A stretch of DNA of 64,000 bases from Manduca sexta (taxonomy: Eukaryota > Arthropoda > Insecta > Lepidoptera > Sphingidae): assembly GCF_014839805.1 (NCBI RefSeq), contig NC_051141.1:13524777-13588776 (forward strand), given 5' to 3'. The position numbers were made by a program, and so were the translations under genes. Under the pieces are notes generated by a model. That model searched no databases. It saw only the letters and a program-made list of their open reading frames with translations, and was not told the DNA's origin. This document shows, in pieces, positions 25,980 to 36,207 of the stretch (position 1 is the first letter of the stretch; each line of letters begins with the position of its first letter).

Positions 25980-26130
25980 GTATTTAAAATCTATATAAAT
26001 AAAAATTAATCGCCGAAATATTTTACGCGCATAACTTCCAAACGACTGCACCAAATTAGATAAATCTTTCTTTTATGTGTTCGTTATAGTCCGGAGAAAG
26101 TTTGTTTAAAAAATAATTTAAGAAATTATA
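25980..26130 (+). repeat. interspersed repeat fragment
   Basis: TATAAATAAAAATTAATCGC ... CGCATAACTTCCAAACGACT resembles the start of another common lepidopteran non-coding repeat. Only a fragment can be outlined. Confidence 0.35.
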
Positions 26131-26219
26131 GCAAGTATTTAAGAATCTCAAAACTGTGAGTGTACGAATGAGACAGAAGAAAAACTGCGGGGCTACAAGT
26201 TCGCCGGGTCAATTAGTTT

Positions 26220-27842
26220 ATAATACACTAGCTTTTGCTCGCGGCTCCGCCCGCGTTATAAAGTTTTTCAGGCTAAAGTTTTCCGTTATAAAAATAGTAG
26301 TTTCCCGGGAGCCTATATTCTTCCCAGGGCCTCAAACTGTCTCCATACCAAATTTCATCTTAATACGTTAGGTAGTTTTTGAGTTTAACACGTTAAGGCA
26401 GACAGATGCAGCGGGGGACTTTGTTATATTATTTAGAACTTTTTAAGTGAAACAATCCCGTCTTACATCATTGTTGCATAACTTTAACCGTTTACGCAGC
26501 GCAGGCAACGGAAGCTCTCAAAACTCATAATTTTCCCCGTTTTTGCAACATATTTCATTACTGCTCCGTTCCTATTGGTCATAGCATGATGATATATAGC
26601 CTATAGCACTCCAGGAACAAAGGGCTATCCAACACAAAAAGATTTTTTCAGTTCAAACCGGTAGTTCCTGAGATTAGCCATTACTGCTCCGCTCCTATTG
26701 AATATAGCGTGATGATATATAGCCTATAGCTATCCACGAACAAAGGGCTATCCAACGCAAAAAGAATTTTTCAGTTTGGACCGGTCGTTCCTGACATTAG
26801 CCATTACTGCTCCGCTCCTATTGGTCATAGCGTGATGATATATAGCTTATAGCGGTCCAAAAATAAAGGGCTATCCAACACAAAACGAATTTTTCAGTTG
26901 AAACCGGTAGTTCCTGAGATTAGCCATTACTGCTCCGCTCCTATTGGGTATAGCGTGATGATATATAGCCTATAGCACTTCACGAATAAAGGGCTATTCA
27001 ACGCAAAAAGAATTTTTCAGTTTGGACCGGTAGTTCCTGAGATTAGCCATTACTGCCCCGCTCCTATTGGGTATAGCGTGATGATATATAGCCTATAGCA
27101 CTCCACGAACAAAGGGCTATCCAACGCAAAAAGAATTTTTCAGTTTGGACCGGTAGTTCCTGAGATTAGCCATTACTGCCCCGCTCCTATTGGGTATAGC
27201 GTGATGGTATATAGCCTATAGCACTCCAGGAACAAAGGGTTATCCAACACAAAAAGATTGTTTCAGTTGAAACCGGTAGTTCCTGAGATTAGCCATTACT
27301 GCTCCGCTCCTATTGGTCATAGCGTGATGATATATAACTTTGAGCACTCCACAAACAAAGGACTATTCAACACAAAAATATTTTTTCAGGTCGAATCGGT
27401 AGTTCCCGAGATTAGCCATTACTGCTACACTCCTATTGGGTATAGTGTGATGATATATAGCCTATAGCACTCCACGAACAAAGGGCTATCCAACGCCAAA
27501 AGAATTTTTCAGTTTGGACCGGTAGTTCCTGAGATTAGCCATTACTGCTCCGCTCCTATTGGGTATAGCGTGATGATATATAGCCTATAGCACTCCACGA
27601 ACAAAGGGCTATCCAATGCAAAAAGAATTTTTCAGTTTGGACCGGTAGTTCCTGAGATTAGCCATTACTGCTCCGCTCCTATTGGGTATAGCGTGATGAT
27701 ATATAGCCTATAGCACTCCACGAACAAAGGGCTATCCAACGCAAAAAGAATTTTTCAGTTTGGACCGGTAGTTCCTGAGATTAGCGCGTTCAAACAAACA
27801 AACAAACAAACAAACTCTTCAGCTTTATATAATAGTATAGAT
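26220..27842 (+). mobile_element. interspersed repeat expanded by an internal tandem array
   Basis: The element starts with a head like the copy at 20740 (TTGCTCGCGGCTCCGCCCGC) and ends with an (AAAC)n run and TCTTCAGCTTTATATAATAG. Between them lies the tandem array listed next. Non-coding. Confidence 0.6.
26556..27785 (+). repeat. tandem array, 10 units of 123 bp
   Basis: The word ATTAGC recurs at 26673, 26796, 26919, 27042, 27165 and on to 27780, a strict 123-bp step. Units share CATTACTGCTCCGCTCCTAT, GCGTGATGATATATAGCC and GGGCTATCCAAC. They differ by scattered substitutions and no indels in the intervals I measured. Satellite-like growth inside a dispersed repeat. Confidence 0.9.
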
Positions 27843-28196
27843 AATAAATGGAAAAGAATTAAACATCATCAATCTACAATATTATGTTATCGTAACTTGG
27901 GTCATCGATACAGTATAATGTGAACTACGTACTAGATCTGGCGTTCCGCCCACTAACTGTGTTCAACTCAACAGTACTGCAATCCATACACCTGACTTTA
28001 GTATGGTTTCAACATTCGCAACGTGTGGTTATGTACGGAGTTCCGCTCAAGATATAAAAACTTGAGTCTGTAACTGTAAACCTGGATGCAATATTTCTGA
28101 CAAAGAGTCATAGAGAGTCAGAGAGAGTCATACTAAAAAATTGCGTAAATGCGATTGCTCCTCAAACTACCGTGAAATACCAAAACACTTAACTAT

Positions 28197-28480
28197 AATA
28201 TAAAAACGAATCTCTGAATGTCTTGCTAAGCGCAAATCTCTAGAGCAGCTGAACCGATTTCGCTAATTCTTCTTTTATAATATTTCTTGGAGTTCGAGGA
28301 TGGTACTTACGGAGCAAAATTAAAAAAAACCTGAATTTGCCTAAAAACAACACCTTTCTATATTCCCATAGAAAAGATTCATAATAATACTTAAAAGTCA
28401 ATTTGAATTTTAATACCATACCATAAAGTTTAAGTGTTAGTTGAGGGGTTCCGGGAAGGCAAAACAATTGAGGGACGTTA
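28197..28480 (+). repeat. interspersed repeat fragment
   Basis: AACGAATCTCTGAATGTCTT ... CAGCTGAACCGATTTCGCTA matches the type at 8035-8245. Confidence 0.4.
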
Positions 28481-28719
28481 GTATCCTATAAATATTAATT
28501 TCAATATTTATAGAAAAAAAACTTAATTTAGAAAAATAATTGAAATATAATAAGTTGATATCATAATAAGAAATCTGAAATTTTAATTTTCTTTTGACTT
28601 TTTAGTGACTATAAAAATAAAATTTTAAACAGTTTAGTATTTACTTAGTATTTTTAATTTTTATCTCTTCCCTTTTTGTTTTGTGTACTTTAAATACCTC
28701 TTTTATATTTATTTGTTTT

Positions 28720-29235
28720 ATTTTACAGAAAATATACATTCACCTTTCTTGAAAAATCATCAATGAAAGTTATACAATATCTAGTTCCACCCATAGTGGG
28801 AATCCATAGGTCCACACAAATATGAGTGTACAATTTGCAGTGCCTTTGTTGCCTTTGAACCACCATTACAAAAATTAAATTTCGTTTGCTTACCTTTCAC
28901 ACAGGGAATACAATTTTTATTTATGTCTTTGTTATCTACTAATTCCACCCCCTTAGTACATAATGGCAATCTCTTAACATCATTATAATTTAGATGTCCC
29001 ATTCTTCTATGCCAAATATTCAGACTATTTACTTCAGAGCTTGCAACATATGCATAGTAGCAACTAACTTCTGTTGTTTATTGAATATTTCACAGCCAGT
29101 TAAGTTAAATATAACCTGACAACCATTATTTACCAGTTGACTTATCGACAACAAATTAGTATTTAATAGGAGGACATACAAAATATCTTTCACCTGTACA
29201 CGGTTAATGTTACCACCTTTACTTTCCAGTAATCG
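28720..29235 (-). mobile_element. Ty1/copia retrotransposon fragment (pre-integrase and integrase start)
   Basis: On the minus strand, in order: VKDILYVLLLNTNLLSISQL (region before the integrase zinc finger), then MGHLNYNDVKRL with CIPCVKGKQTKF (GAG-pre-integrase HHCC-type motif), then VHSYLCGPM and, after a frameshift, CITFIDDFSRKV (integrase core). The aspartate expected in HSDLCGPM is Tyr here, so the first catalytic residue is lost. A stop and at least one frameshift (near 28790) break it. No LTRs are seen. It ends at 29235 where the GC-rich retroelement copy starts. Confidence 0.8.
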
Positions 29236-29660
29236 CGTGCCTCACGGCCCGGCGTTGAGCTGCCAAGATTTGATGTGGATCTTCGGGCATAATTTTCATT
29301 TTGCATACCTACGTACAAACTAATTCCTACGCACAGCATACCAACGAAAACTCCGCAGTGAGCCTCTTCAGCGCATCAGGGACGGCTACGGGCTACCTCT
29401 GACGGAAGTGTCTAAGACGTCGTCCGTAGCCCCTACCCCTCCCCTTGCGAGGTGCCGCCTGATGCGGCCCGTCTCCTATGAGACGGAGGGAGGACTCAGA
29501 AGCACCCGCACAACCGAAGGACGTTTTTGGCGTCAACGACAGCATGAGGCCTACCTTCAATTCCAATATAGTCACCTTTTACGACAAGAAGGGAATACCG
29601 TAGTAGAATTCTTCAAACGCCCCAAATCCACAGGGCGGAAAATGTCTAACCCTGATTGAC
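29236..29660 (+). mobile_element. second copy of the GC-rich retroelement
   Basis: Shares block order with 25263-25860: CCCGGCGTTGAGCTGCC, GACGGAAGTGTCTAAGACGT, GTCACCTTTTACGACAAGAA and GTAGAATTCTTCAAACGCCC. Shorter and diverged. Confidence 0.55.
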
Positions 29661-29814
29661 TTACTTATACGGGTGGTTGAGCTATAAAAATCTCAATTAT
29701 AGAGGGAAATATCGTAAAAATTCAAGTCAATCCTCAATTAATACACTTTAAAAACTCCTAGTAACGCGCAAAAATGTCGGAACCTCATTGTAATTATAAG
29801 TTATAGAGGTTTCT

Positions 29815-29838
29815 TATACAGGGTCCTGACCCTGTATA
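29815..29838. repeat. perfect 24-bp interrupted palindrome
   Basis: TATACAGGGTC, two bases, then the exact reverse complement. It lies 8 bases left of the TIR element below. Confidence 0.8.
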
Positions 29839-29846
29839 GTGAAAAG

Positions 29847-30369
29847 GTGCGTTCGGGTTAGATCGGATACGGGGTAAGATAGTATAACGAAAAAATACCA
29901 CGAATTTATGGTTATTTTTTAGTTTAAGCTATGTAGGCGGCTACGCTGTCTCTTTTCGCCCCATCTCATATACCACAGTTGATGCTCCGACCAAGAACGG
30001 GTGCGCTATGCGCACTGAAACAAAAAAGGTGGATTTCGCTCCTCTTCACATTTTTGAGACTTCTGTTTGATTTTGTTATTGACCTTATTATACTAGCATT
30101 AGAAGCGTTATTAGAACGGAGTCCGAACTTACCCCGCGAAGGTCTGATCTTTTCTAAGGGTTTTAAATTTCTATACTGATATGATCATCTATTTTTAAGC
30201 TTAAACAGAAAGAATTGGAAGATGATTAAATTATCACATAAAGTAGCATTAATAATAACTAGTTTCATGTATAAAATGTTGATATCGCTTAAATATTTTA
30301 TGAGAAAAAAAATATTTTCGAGACTCCTCGCAACACACCGAAAAACCGTCCGAAATTAGCCGAACGCAC
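29847..30369. mobile_element. 523-bp TIR element
   Basis: The left end GTGCGTTCGGGTTAGATCGG pairs with the right end CCGAAATTAGCCGAACGCAC (10 perfect terminal bases, then partial). The inside codes for nothing convincing (open frame 29979-30179 is not recognised). No clear target duplication was found, so the superfamily is open. Confidence 0.6.
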
Positions 30370-30589
30370 TCTATATTCCCATTAAATAACGCAATGTCAA
30401 AATGACCCAGTTACCAAGGTTTCACTGTATTATTGATTCATACTATTTACATTGATTTATTTACGTAGCTGAAACATATACTTAGTTTATGTTATATGAA
30501 GACCGTAGTAAGTTGTATGTTTATAAACATTTTATATATGTGCTTATTTAGTCGTATCTAGTTAATTTTCACTCAATAAAATAAAATAC

Positions 30590-31250
30590 TAGTGGTTGGT
30601 CTCTTGTAAGCGAGGGGCCGTCTGAGTAATATGTATCATTACCGCCAATCAATAAAGTATGCACTGGTTTCTTGATTTGAGTAGCCAGCGTAATTTCTGG
30701 GCCTTATGAAACTGACAACTTGCCTCAGCTCCTTTCGACCGCGCGAAATGGAGACTGCCGCGTGCCGTTCTGACAGACCCACAGGACGATATCACTGACA
30801 ATCCTCAAGCACTAGCAGATCAAAAAACTCACACACTCGACACGACCGCAGCTCCGTCCTCGCCGCCGAGGACCTCGCCGCGTCCCCCGTCCTCCCGACC
30901 CTTCTAATAATTCCGACCCGCGAGCCGATGAAATCTAGGTAGATTGTTAAGTTGCTCCACGCACCTCGCGAAAACCTTAATCGCTGATGTCTAGTCCTCT
31001 CTCAGTGACCGTCCTGAAACGAAGTGACCCTTTAGAGGGTCGCCCTCAGCATGTCACTTAAGGGCTCGCAGTGCCTAAAGCACTCACCCGCAAACCGTGT
31101 GTTTGTATAAGCCGGCCCTGCCAGGCTAACAAACGTATGTCTACAACAAAAAAAATGCTTGCCGCAATGTGATAAGTATAGTATCGCTTACCATCATGCG
31201 AGCGGCATGCTCGTCTCGTCATTCTACTGAAATAAAAAAAAAGCTAGCCA
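30590..31250 (+). mobile_element. retroelement/SINE debris with SINE-like 3' end
   Basis: Contains GTCTCTTGTAAGCGAGGGGC, CGCAAACCGTGTGTTTGTAT and, near the end, TCGCTTACCATCATGCGAGC followed by an A-rich tail (AATAAAAAAAAAG) at about 31229-31242. The ending is like many lepidopteran SINE/LINE 3' ends. GC-rich middle (30720-31100) with no intact frame. Confidence 0.45.
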
Positions 31251-31285
31251 ATTGTTTAATTTTATAATTTACAAATATAAAGGTA

Positions 31286-31492
31286 TGTTACGCGCCGCTA
31301 TCCTAGCCGATGACATCGGGCGTTTCCGGAAGTATTCGGCTGCGCGGGCAGGCTGGCAGAAGAGAAGATATGTCACGCGGCGACTATTCTATTATTATTC
31401 TCTCTGGCTGGACGTTGTCAAAAGAATGTTTAAAATTGTATTCTGTAATTATTTTGCTAATATAATGTTTACTGTAAAAAGAGCGTTTTACA
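31286..31492 (+). repeat. left LTR
   Basis: 207 bp, TGTTACGCGCCGC ... GAGCGTTTTACA. Identical by eye to the right LTR. A 94-codon frame crossing it is not a gene. Confidence 0.9.
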
Positions 31493-31493
31493 T

Positions 31494-31507
31494 TCAGAAG
31501 TGGGATT
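31494..31507 (+). other. primer binding site, tRNA-Leu
   Basis: TCAGAAGTGGGATT matches the reverse complement of AATCCCACTTCTGA, the 3' side of tRNA-Leu(CAA) T-arm and acceptor stem. It begins 1 base after the LTR. Confidence 0.7.
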
Positions 31508-31888
31508 ATACAAATGATAATTTGAAGTTACATTGAATTCGAATGTGAAGAGAACTATCGGAATAAATCTGTGATGAATCATTGAATGCCAAAATTAAAA
31601 TTATCAGATTCTCAGATTTTAGTTACCATGGTAACGTCTACGTCTGTTGAAGTAAATATGTTGGGAATGCATATGGAATTGATGTCTGCACATTAGTACG
31701 ATTCACGACATTCATAACAAAAACTTCGTTATGCCTGCTGCTTGGCTCACTGGAGAGGGTGTTTTCTTAGAAACTAAATCATTGGAGACAGGAATGACTG
31801 GAGTCATGTGAAGTCAAATCGGTGGCGCAACACTTCAGGCTGACAATGCGAACGTGCGTAACTGTTTATTTTATTTAATCTGATCTGT

Positions 31889-32102
31889 CTGTGGCCGTGA
31901 GCCTTTTGATAATATTCTATCTGCAGCCATGACCATTCTGATCATATTCTGTCTGTAGCCATGACCATTCTGGTCATATTCTGTCTGTAACCATGAGCAT
32001 TCTGATCATATTCTGTCTGTAGTCATGAGCATTCTGATCATATTCTGTCTGTGGTCATGAGCCTTCTGATCATATTCTGTCTGTAGCCATGAGCATTCTG
32101 AT
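31889..32102 (+). repeat. minisatellite, 7 units of 32 bp
   Basis: Unit CTGTAGCCATGAGCATTCTG followed by ATCATATTCTGT, starting at 31889, 31921, 31953, 31985 and on to 32081. Lies in the internal region of the LTR element. Confidence 0.9.
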
Positions 32103-34940
32103 TAGTGTTACTAGGTCCTATTTGTTTGAAATCGGGCAACAGGTAAAACAAATCGGGATCCAGGTAGAAGGTCGAAACACAAAAAAAATACTGCAAGTCA
32201 TGCTAATGTTGGTTTTCATTGCAATTTCTGTTTTAACATCGAATCATAGATCACGGTACAGTCGCGTCTCTAAACAACAGAACAAAATAAAATTATACCT
32301 ACAGGGCTAGTGATGTGATGTGTTGTTTATTTTTTGATAATAATGTCTTTTGATAAATTTATTGATTTTCGGGACATTTAATGTCCCAATCAGTCGCAAA
32401 TCGGGACGCGTCTCCAGAACTCTGATAACCGGGATATTCTGCGCACATCGAGACACCTGGTAACACTACGTCAGAACATACTCTGTCTGATTTGACTGCT
32501 TTATTTTACTGATTTGCTTCATTAATTCTGTTTTACTTAATTTCTTTTCTGTTTTTCTATTTCTGTTTCTGGTTTAGTGTTTATATTTAATTATAAACTA
32601 TATATAATATCTGTGAATTCATTAATCTTACATGGAAAGCTTACAGTCTGACATAAAGAGATTAAGCTACAATATACGGCAGAAGTACAATATTATGTGA
32701 TTTGTGGTATACGAGGTTCCAAAATCCAGTCAACTGTGTTGATGTATAAATGCAATTTAGGAAAACAGAGTAAAGAAAATAAGACAGAGCAAACGTTGTT
32801 GTTTAGAAATGTAATATAATAATATAATATAACATACATATCTTCTGTTCCAGATACCCTCACTGATCTGGTTTGGAGCATGATAAAAAACTATTCTGTC
32901 TGTACTTGGACTCGGGATAAATTGAAAAGCACTGGCTTATTAATTGAAATGTTTGGTATTCTTATATAGCACTTACGCAATGGCTCTGAAAAATTGATGC
33001 TCTCTAAGTATACTAATAAGGTACAATATGTGAGCAATATTTCTGCGAATGAATAAGGGTACAATATGGTGACTCTGAAATGGTATACTGGATTGTGTTG
33101 CCGTACTAGCTGTAACACTAAGCTTGGTTGGTTAACCTTCGCTCAATTTTTGATAAACAGTGGGAATGGTAATCTGAGATTGCAAAAACATTTGTATTTG
33201 TCTTTGAGTATTCCTGCAATTTTGAAGTGTACCATGGTGGTGGTGGTGGTTTATTGTTGGTAATAACATTATGAACAAAAAAAAGTAAAATATCAGATAA
33301 AACCTTAGGACTGACATCTATTATACTGCTTATGATAAGTTATTTTCTGTTAACCTGTTTAGTTGTAGAAATATATTAACCGTGGTTTTATCGAGCAGAC
33401 ATGCACAAGGAATTCTTTTGATTTTAGTGGGTCATTAGAAGCTGATGTTTTAATCAAATAGTTAAAAAAGTATGTTTAGAGTTCAGTTATTGTCATATTG
33501 TATATATGAAAATATATGGAGAGAAATTACAAGTAGTGTTATAATAATAAAAAAAGTTGAAACATATTCGGTAGAAGTAGCGACGGATGCGTGCTTCAGT
33601 ATCGATACTATTTACGGAGCCCAATTTACGGAATGTAATATTGACATTACCGAAAATTATGTACAAATCCTGGTTCCGATGAGTTGCCAACATTGTGTAA
33701 TGCATATGAAAATTGCTGTAGTTGTTTTTATTCCATGTTGGCCATGTTCTCTCTGTGCTGGTTGTTTATATAAGCGGAACATACACGTGTAGCTAACGCT
33801 GTACTTGAGTAGTGTAATTGTAAATCACATGTCTCCACATCGGCTTCGATCGCCAGTGACAGTTTTTTATAAACACTGGGGTAACGGTTAAGTCTGCTGG
33901 TTCTCTTAGTTGAATCTGGTCCAGTGTCTTGGTTATGCCTGCGATATAGAATCACTTTAGCGAGGACTTTGTAGATATTTGACATCAAGTTGTAGACCTA
34001 TAGTTATTTATTCAAACTGTTAAGATTTATAGTCTTCTTAGAGTTTCTTATATTTTAAATAATATCCCATTTAGGAAGTGTCTTGACACGCGTGGCTTAA
34101 CTGACTATTCGACTCATAGTTATGGGGTAGGCTGCGCTTTCAATTGGTTTTCTGTTATAACAAACGAAAGTTTTGAAGATCCCGAGATCTCTGTCGTCTT
34201 TTTAGTTGTTTCGTCCGATTTGATCTTGAATGTTGCTATGCTCTCTGGAGTCCGTCATTCATCGAACATATTCAGAGATTGGTGAGAGAGCCCAGAAGCA
34301 GTTTCTGTATCATTTTTCACACGTGAATAACCACAGCCACAGTTTACAAAGCTACGAATCTAGACTTGCTCAATTTAAAATCAGTTTTCTTGAATAAAGA
34401 CGCGAGATGGCAGATATCATTTTTTTATTTCACAAAAATGGGTTAACGTTGACATTGATAACTCTGTTTTGTTAATAAAACTTAATTTTGCTGATTCTCG
34501 TTCTGGCAACCGTCTCCATAACAGAGTGACTTTCAACTTGCCAACACGGCGAATCAATTATAGTCATCACTTGCCTTTGTGGCGAATGTATCAGTCCACA
34601 ATAATATGCTTCAAGAAATTTGTATTTTAGCGGTAAAGTACCTCAGATTAAGAAACTTGGAATAATAAATTCTGTCCCTAATTTGTGACTTCAACTAATT
34701 CGTTATTACTAATTCAAACACAATGTAACTTGTTTCCTAATTTACTTTTATTGCATGTAGAGTTCACTTCTCGAAAGTCGTGCACCCAGTTCTGTTGCTA
34801 ATGTATCCGTTCTTAATTTGGAGTCTGTACATCTTATGTTATCGATTAGGTTAGAAGAGCTAGTAATAAAAAAATGTCCTTTTCAATCTTCTTGTGTAGT
34901 CGTATAATAGTAATTGTTGTCCACTGACTTGAAATTAATT
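32103..34940. other. internal region of the LTR element, no intact gene
   Basis: AT-rich with many short frames on both strands and no recognised gag, protease, RT or integrase motif. Contains a (GGT)n run near 33235-33250. Confidence 0.5.
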
Positions 34941-34949
34941 TATTCTTAA

Positions 34950-35420
34950 GACCTCAGTCAATAACTATGTGAGTGTAGGTGTTAATAATGTCCCTGTTCT
35001 CGATGAGAAGTTCATTGCTGATGTTCTCTGCACCTGGAGTTTTATTTGACTACTTTTATTTATCAGAGATTGTCTCCGGTACCGGTTCTTTAATGGTCGG
35101 ATCTGTTGTTTCTGTAGTATTTCTGCATGTGTATAATTCTTGGATGCATTTAGTAGCTTTGATAGAGACTCTCGTATTGTGGTTTCTATTATGCCGTTTT
35201 TATCCTTTATGCTGGGGATCTAATCTCTTTTCGCTGTCTGTATTTTCCCGTCTTTTTTTCTTAATGCCTTTGGCCGTTTGAATGCATTTTTCTGTGTTTA
35301 TAATCTGGAAGCATGGCAATCTTCCGCATGTTAGTTTTAAATATTTTATTAATTTCAGTTATGACTTTTCTAACGCTTCTTGCCTTTATGCTGTGTTACT
35401 CGTAAACCATTTGATTAATT
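34950..35420 (-). mobile_element. decayed non-LTR (RTE-like) reverse transcriptase remnant nested in the LTR element
   Basis: On the minus strand the sequence reads SNKTPGAENISNELLIE (about 34985-35045), the start of the RT fingers in RTE-type LINEs, preceded by TTDPTIKEPVPETISDK and further up KDGKIQTAKRD (endonuclease-RT linker). Several stops and frame changes are present. The antisense T-rich reading gives a misleading hydrophobic plus-strand frame at 34979-35281. Confidence 0.65.
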
Positions 35421-35959
35421 GATTTGATTGAGTTGGTATATGTTGCGTATGCTTATTTATATGTATGAATCGTGTGCTGATAAGTCCTTATTGTGTGTTA
35501 TATTATCTTGTGTGTTAACTTCCTTTGCGACTTCTATGGAGTTCTTTAGTTGTGCTTCTCATTCCTTTTCATTTGATGCTGTCTTACTAATTGGAGGTTT
35601 TGCTTTGAAAGGTTTAATTGTTCTGGGTGTTTTTTAAACTTAAGTTTGGTTCTCAGCATTCTATGATTGCTACTAGAATTCAGCATTAACTGTATGTAAA
35701 CTTGGATAAATAGAATGAAGGTCTTTGGTTGCTGGGAATGAAGTAAGGAAACGGGGTTTAAGTACTAACGAAAAGTAAATTATATACACATATAGCGTGA
35801 AAGTTAATTGCAAAATGGATAAGTTGTTGGATATTGTGGATACGCAAGACTTGATTGGTTTATTAAAGTGTTAATCGATCAGAAATAGTTAGTGATTTAC
35901 TGGTAAAAATGTTTAAAATATAAGTATCCGATTCAGTTCTGCTTTCTCAATTTATTTTT

Positions 35960-35980
35960 GTGAATACCTTTGGTATTCAC
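35960..35980. repeat. 9-bp-stem hairpin before the right LTR
   Basis: GTGAATACC, TTT, GGTATTCAC. It ends 16 bases before the right LTR. Confidence 0.7.
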
Positions 35981-35984
35981 TTTG

Positions 35985-35996
35985 CAGGATGGCCGA
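35985..35996 (+). other. tRNA-Leu 5'-end match in the polypurine-tract position
   Basis: CAGGATGGCCGA directly abuts the right LTR and equals positions 3-14 of tRNA-Leu (GTCAGGATGGCCGAG). No polypurine tract is present here. See findings. Confidence 0.55.
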
Positions 35997-36203
35997 TGTT
36001 ACGCGCCGCTATCCTAGCCGATGACATCGGGCGTTTCCGGAAGTATTCGGCTGCGCGGGCAGGCTGGCAGAAGAGAAGATATGTCACGCGGCGACTATTC
36101 TATTATTATTCTCTCTGGCTGGACGTTGTCAAAAGAATGTTTAAAATTGTATTCTGTAATTATTTTGCTAATATAATGTTTACTGTAAAAAGAGCGTTTT
36201 ACA
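35997..36203 (+). repeat. right LTR
   Basis: 207 bp, identical by eye to the left LTR, followed by target duplicate GGTA. Confidence 0.9.
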
Positions 36204-36207
36204 GGTA

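Larger units (their letters stand above)
31286..36203 (+). mobile_element. non-autonomous LTR retrotransposon (LARD-like), probably Ty3/gypsy
   Basis: Two direct 207-bp repeats (31286-31492 and 35997-36203) start TG and end CA, and I see no difference between them. The element is flanked by GGTA on both sides (31282-31285 and 36204-36207), a 4-bp target duplication as in Ty3/gypsy insertions. Right after the left LTR lies TCAGAAGTGGGATT, complementary to the T-arm/acceptor 3' part of tRNA-Leu(CAA) but without the terminal TGGTG, a primer site offset of the kind reported for mdg3-like elements. The 4.5-kb inside has no gag-pol frame, a 32-bp minisatellite and an antisense LINE remnant, so mobility must have come from a partner element. 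LTR identity means a young insertion. Confidence 0.88.

Noticed and set aside
26556..27785. Regular repeats that could be taken for a CRISPR-like array
   Set aside because: Units are contiguous with no unique spacers, and the genome is eukaryotic.
31252..31536. Repeated 70-80-codon frame in both LTRs (MLRAAILADDIGRFRKYS)
   Set aside because: Identical only because the LTRs are identical; flanking residues differ and no gene context exists.
34979..35281. Hydrophobic 100-codon plus-strand frame, at first sight a membrane protein
   Set aside because: It is the antisense reading of the A-rich, decayed RTE-like reverse transcriptase remnant.
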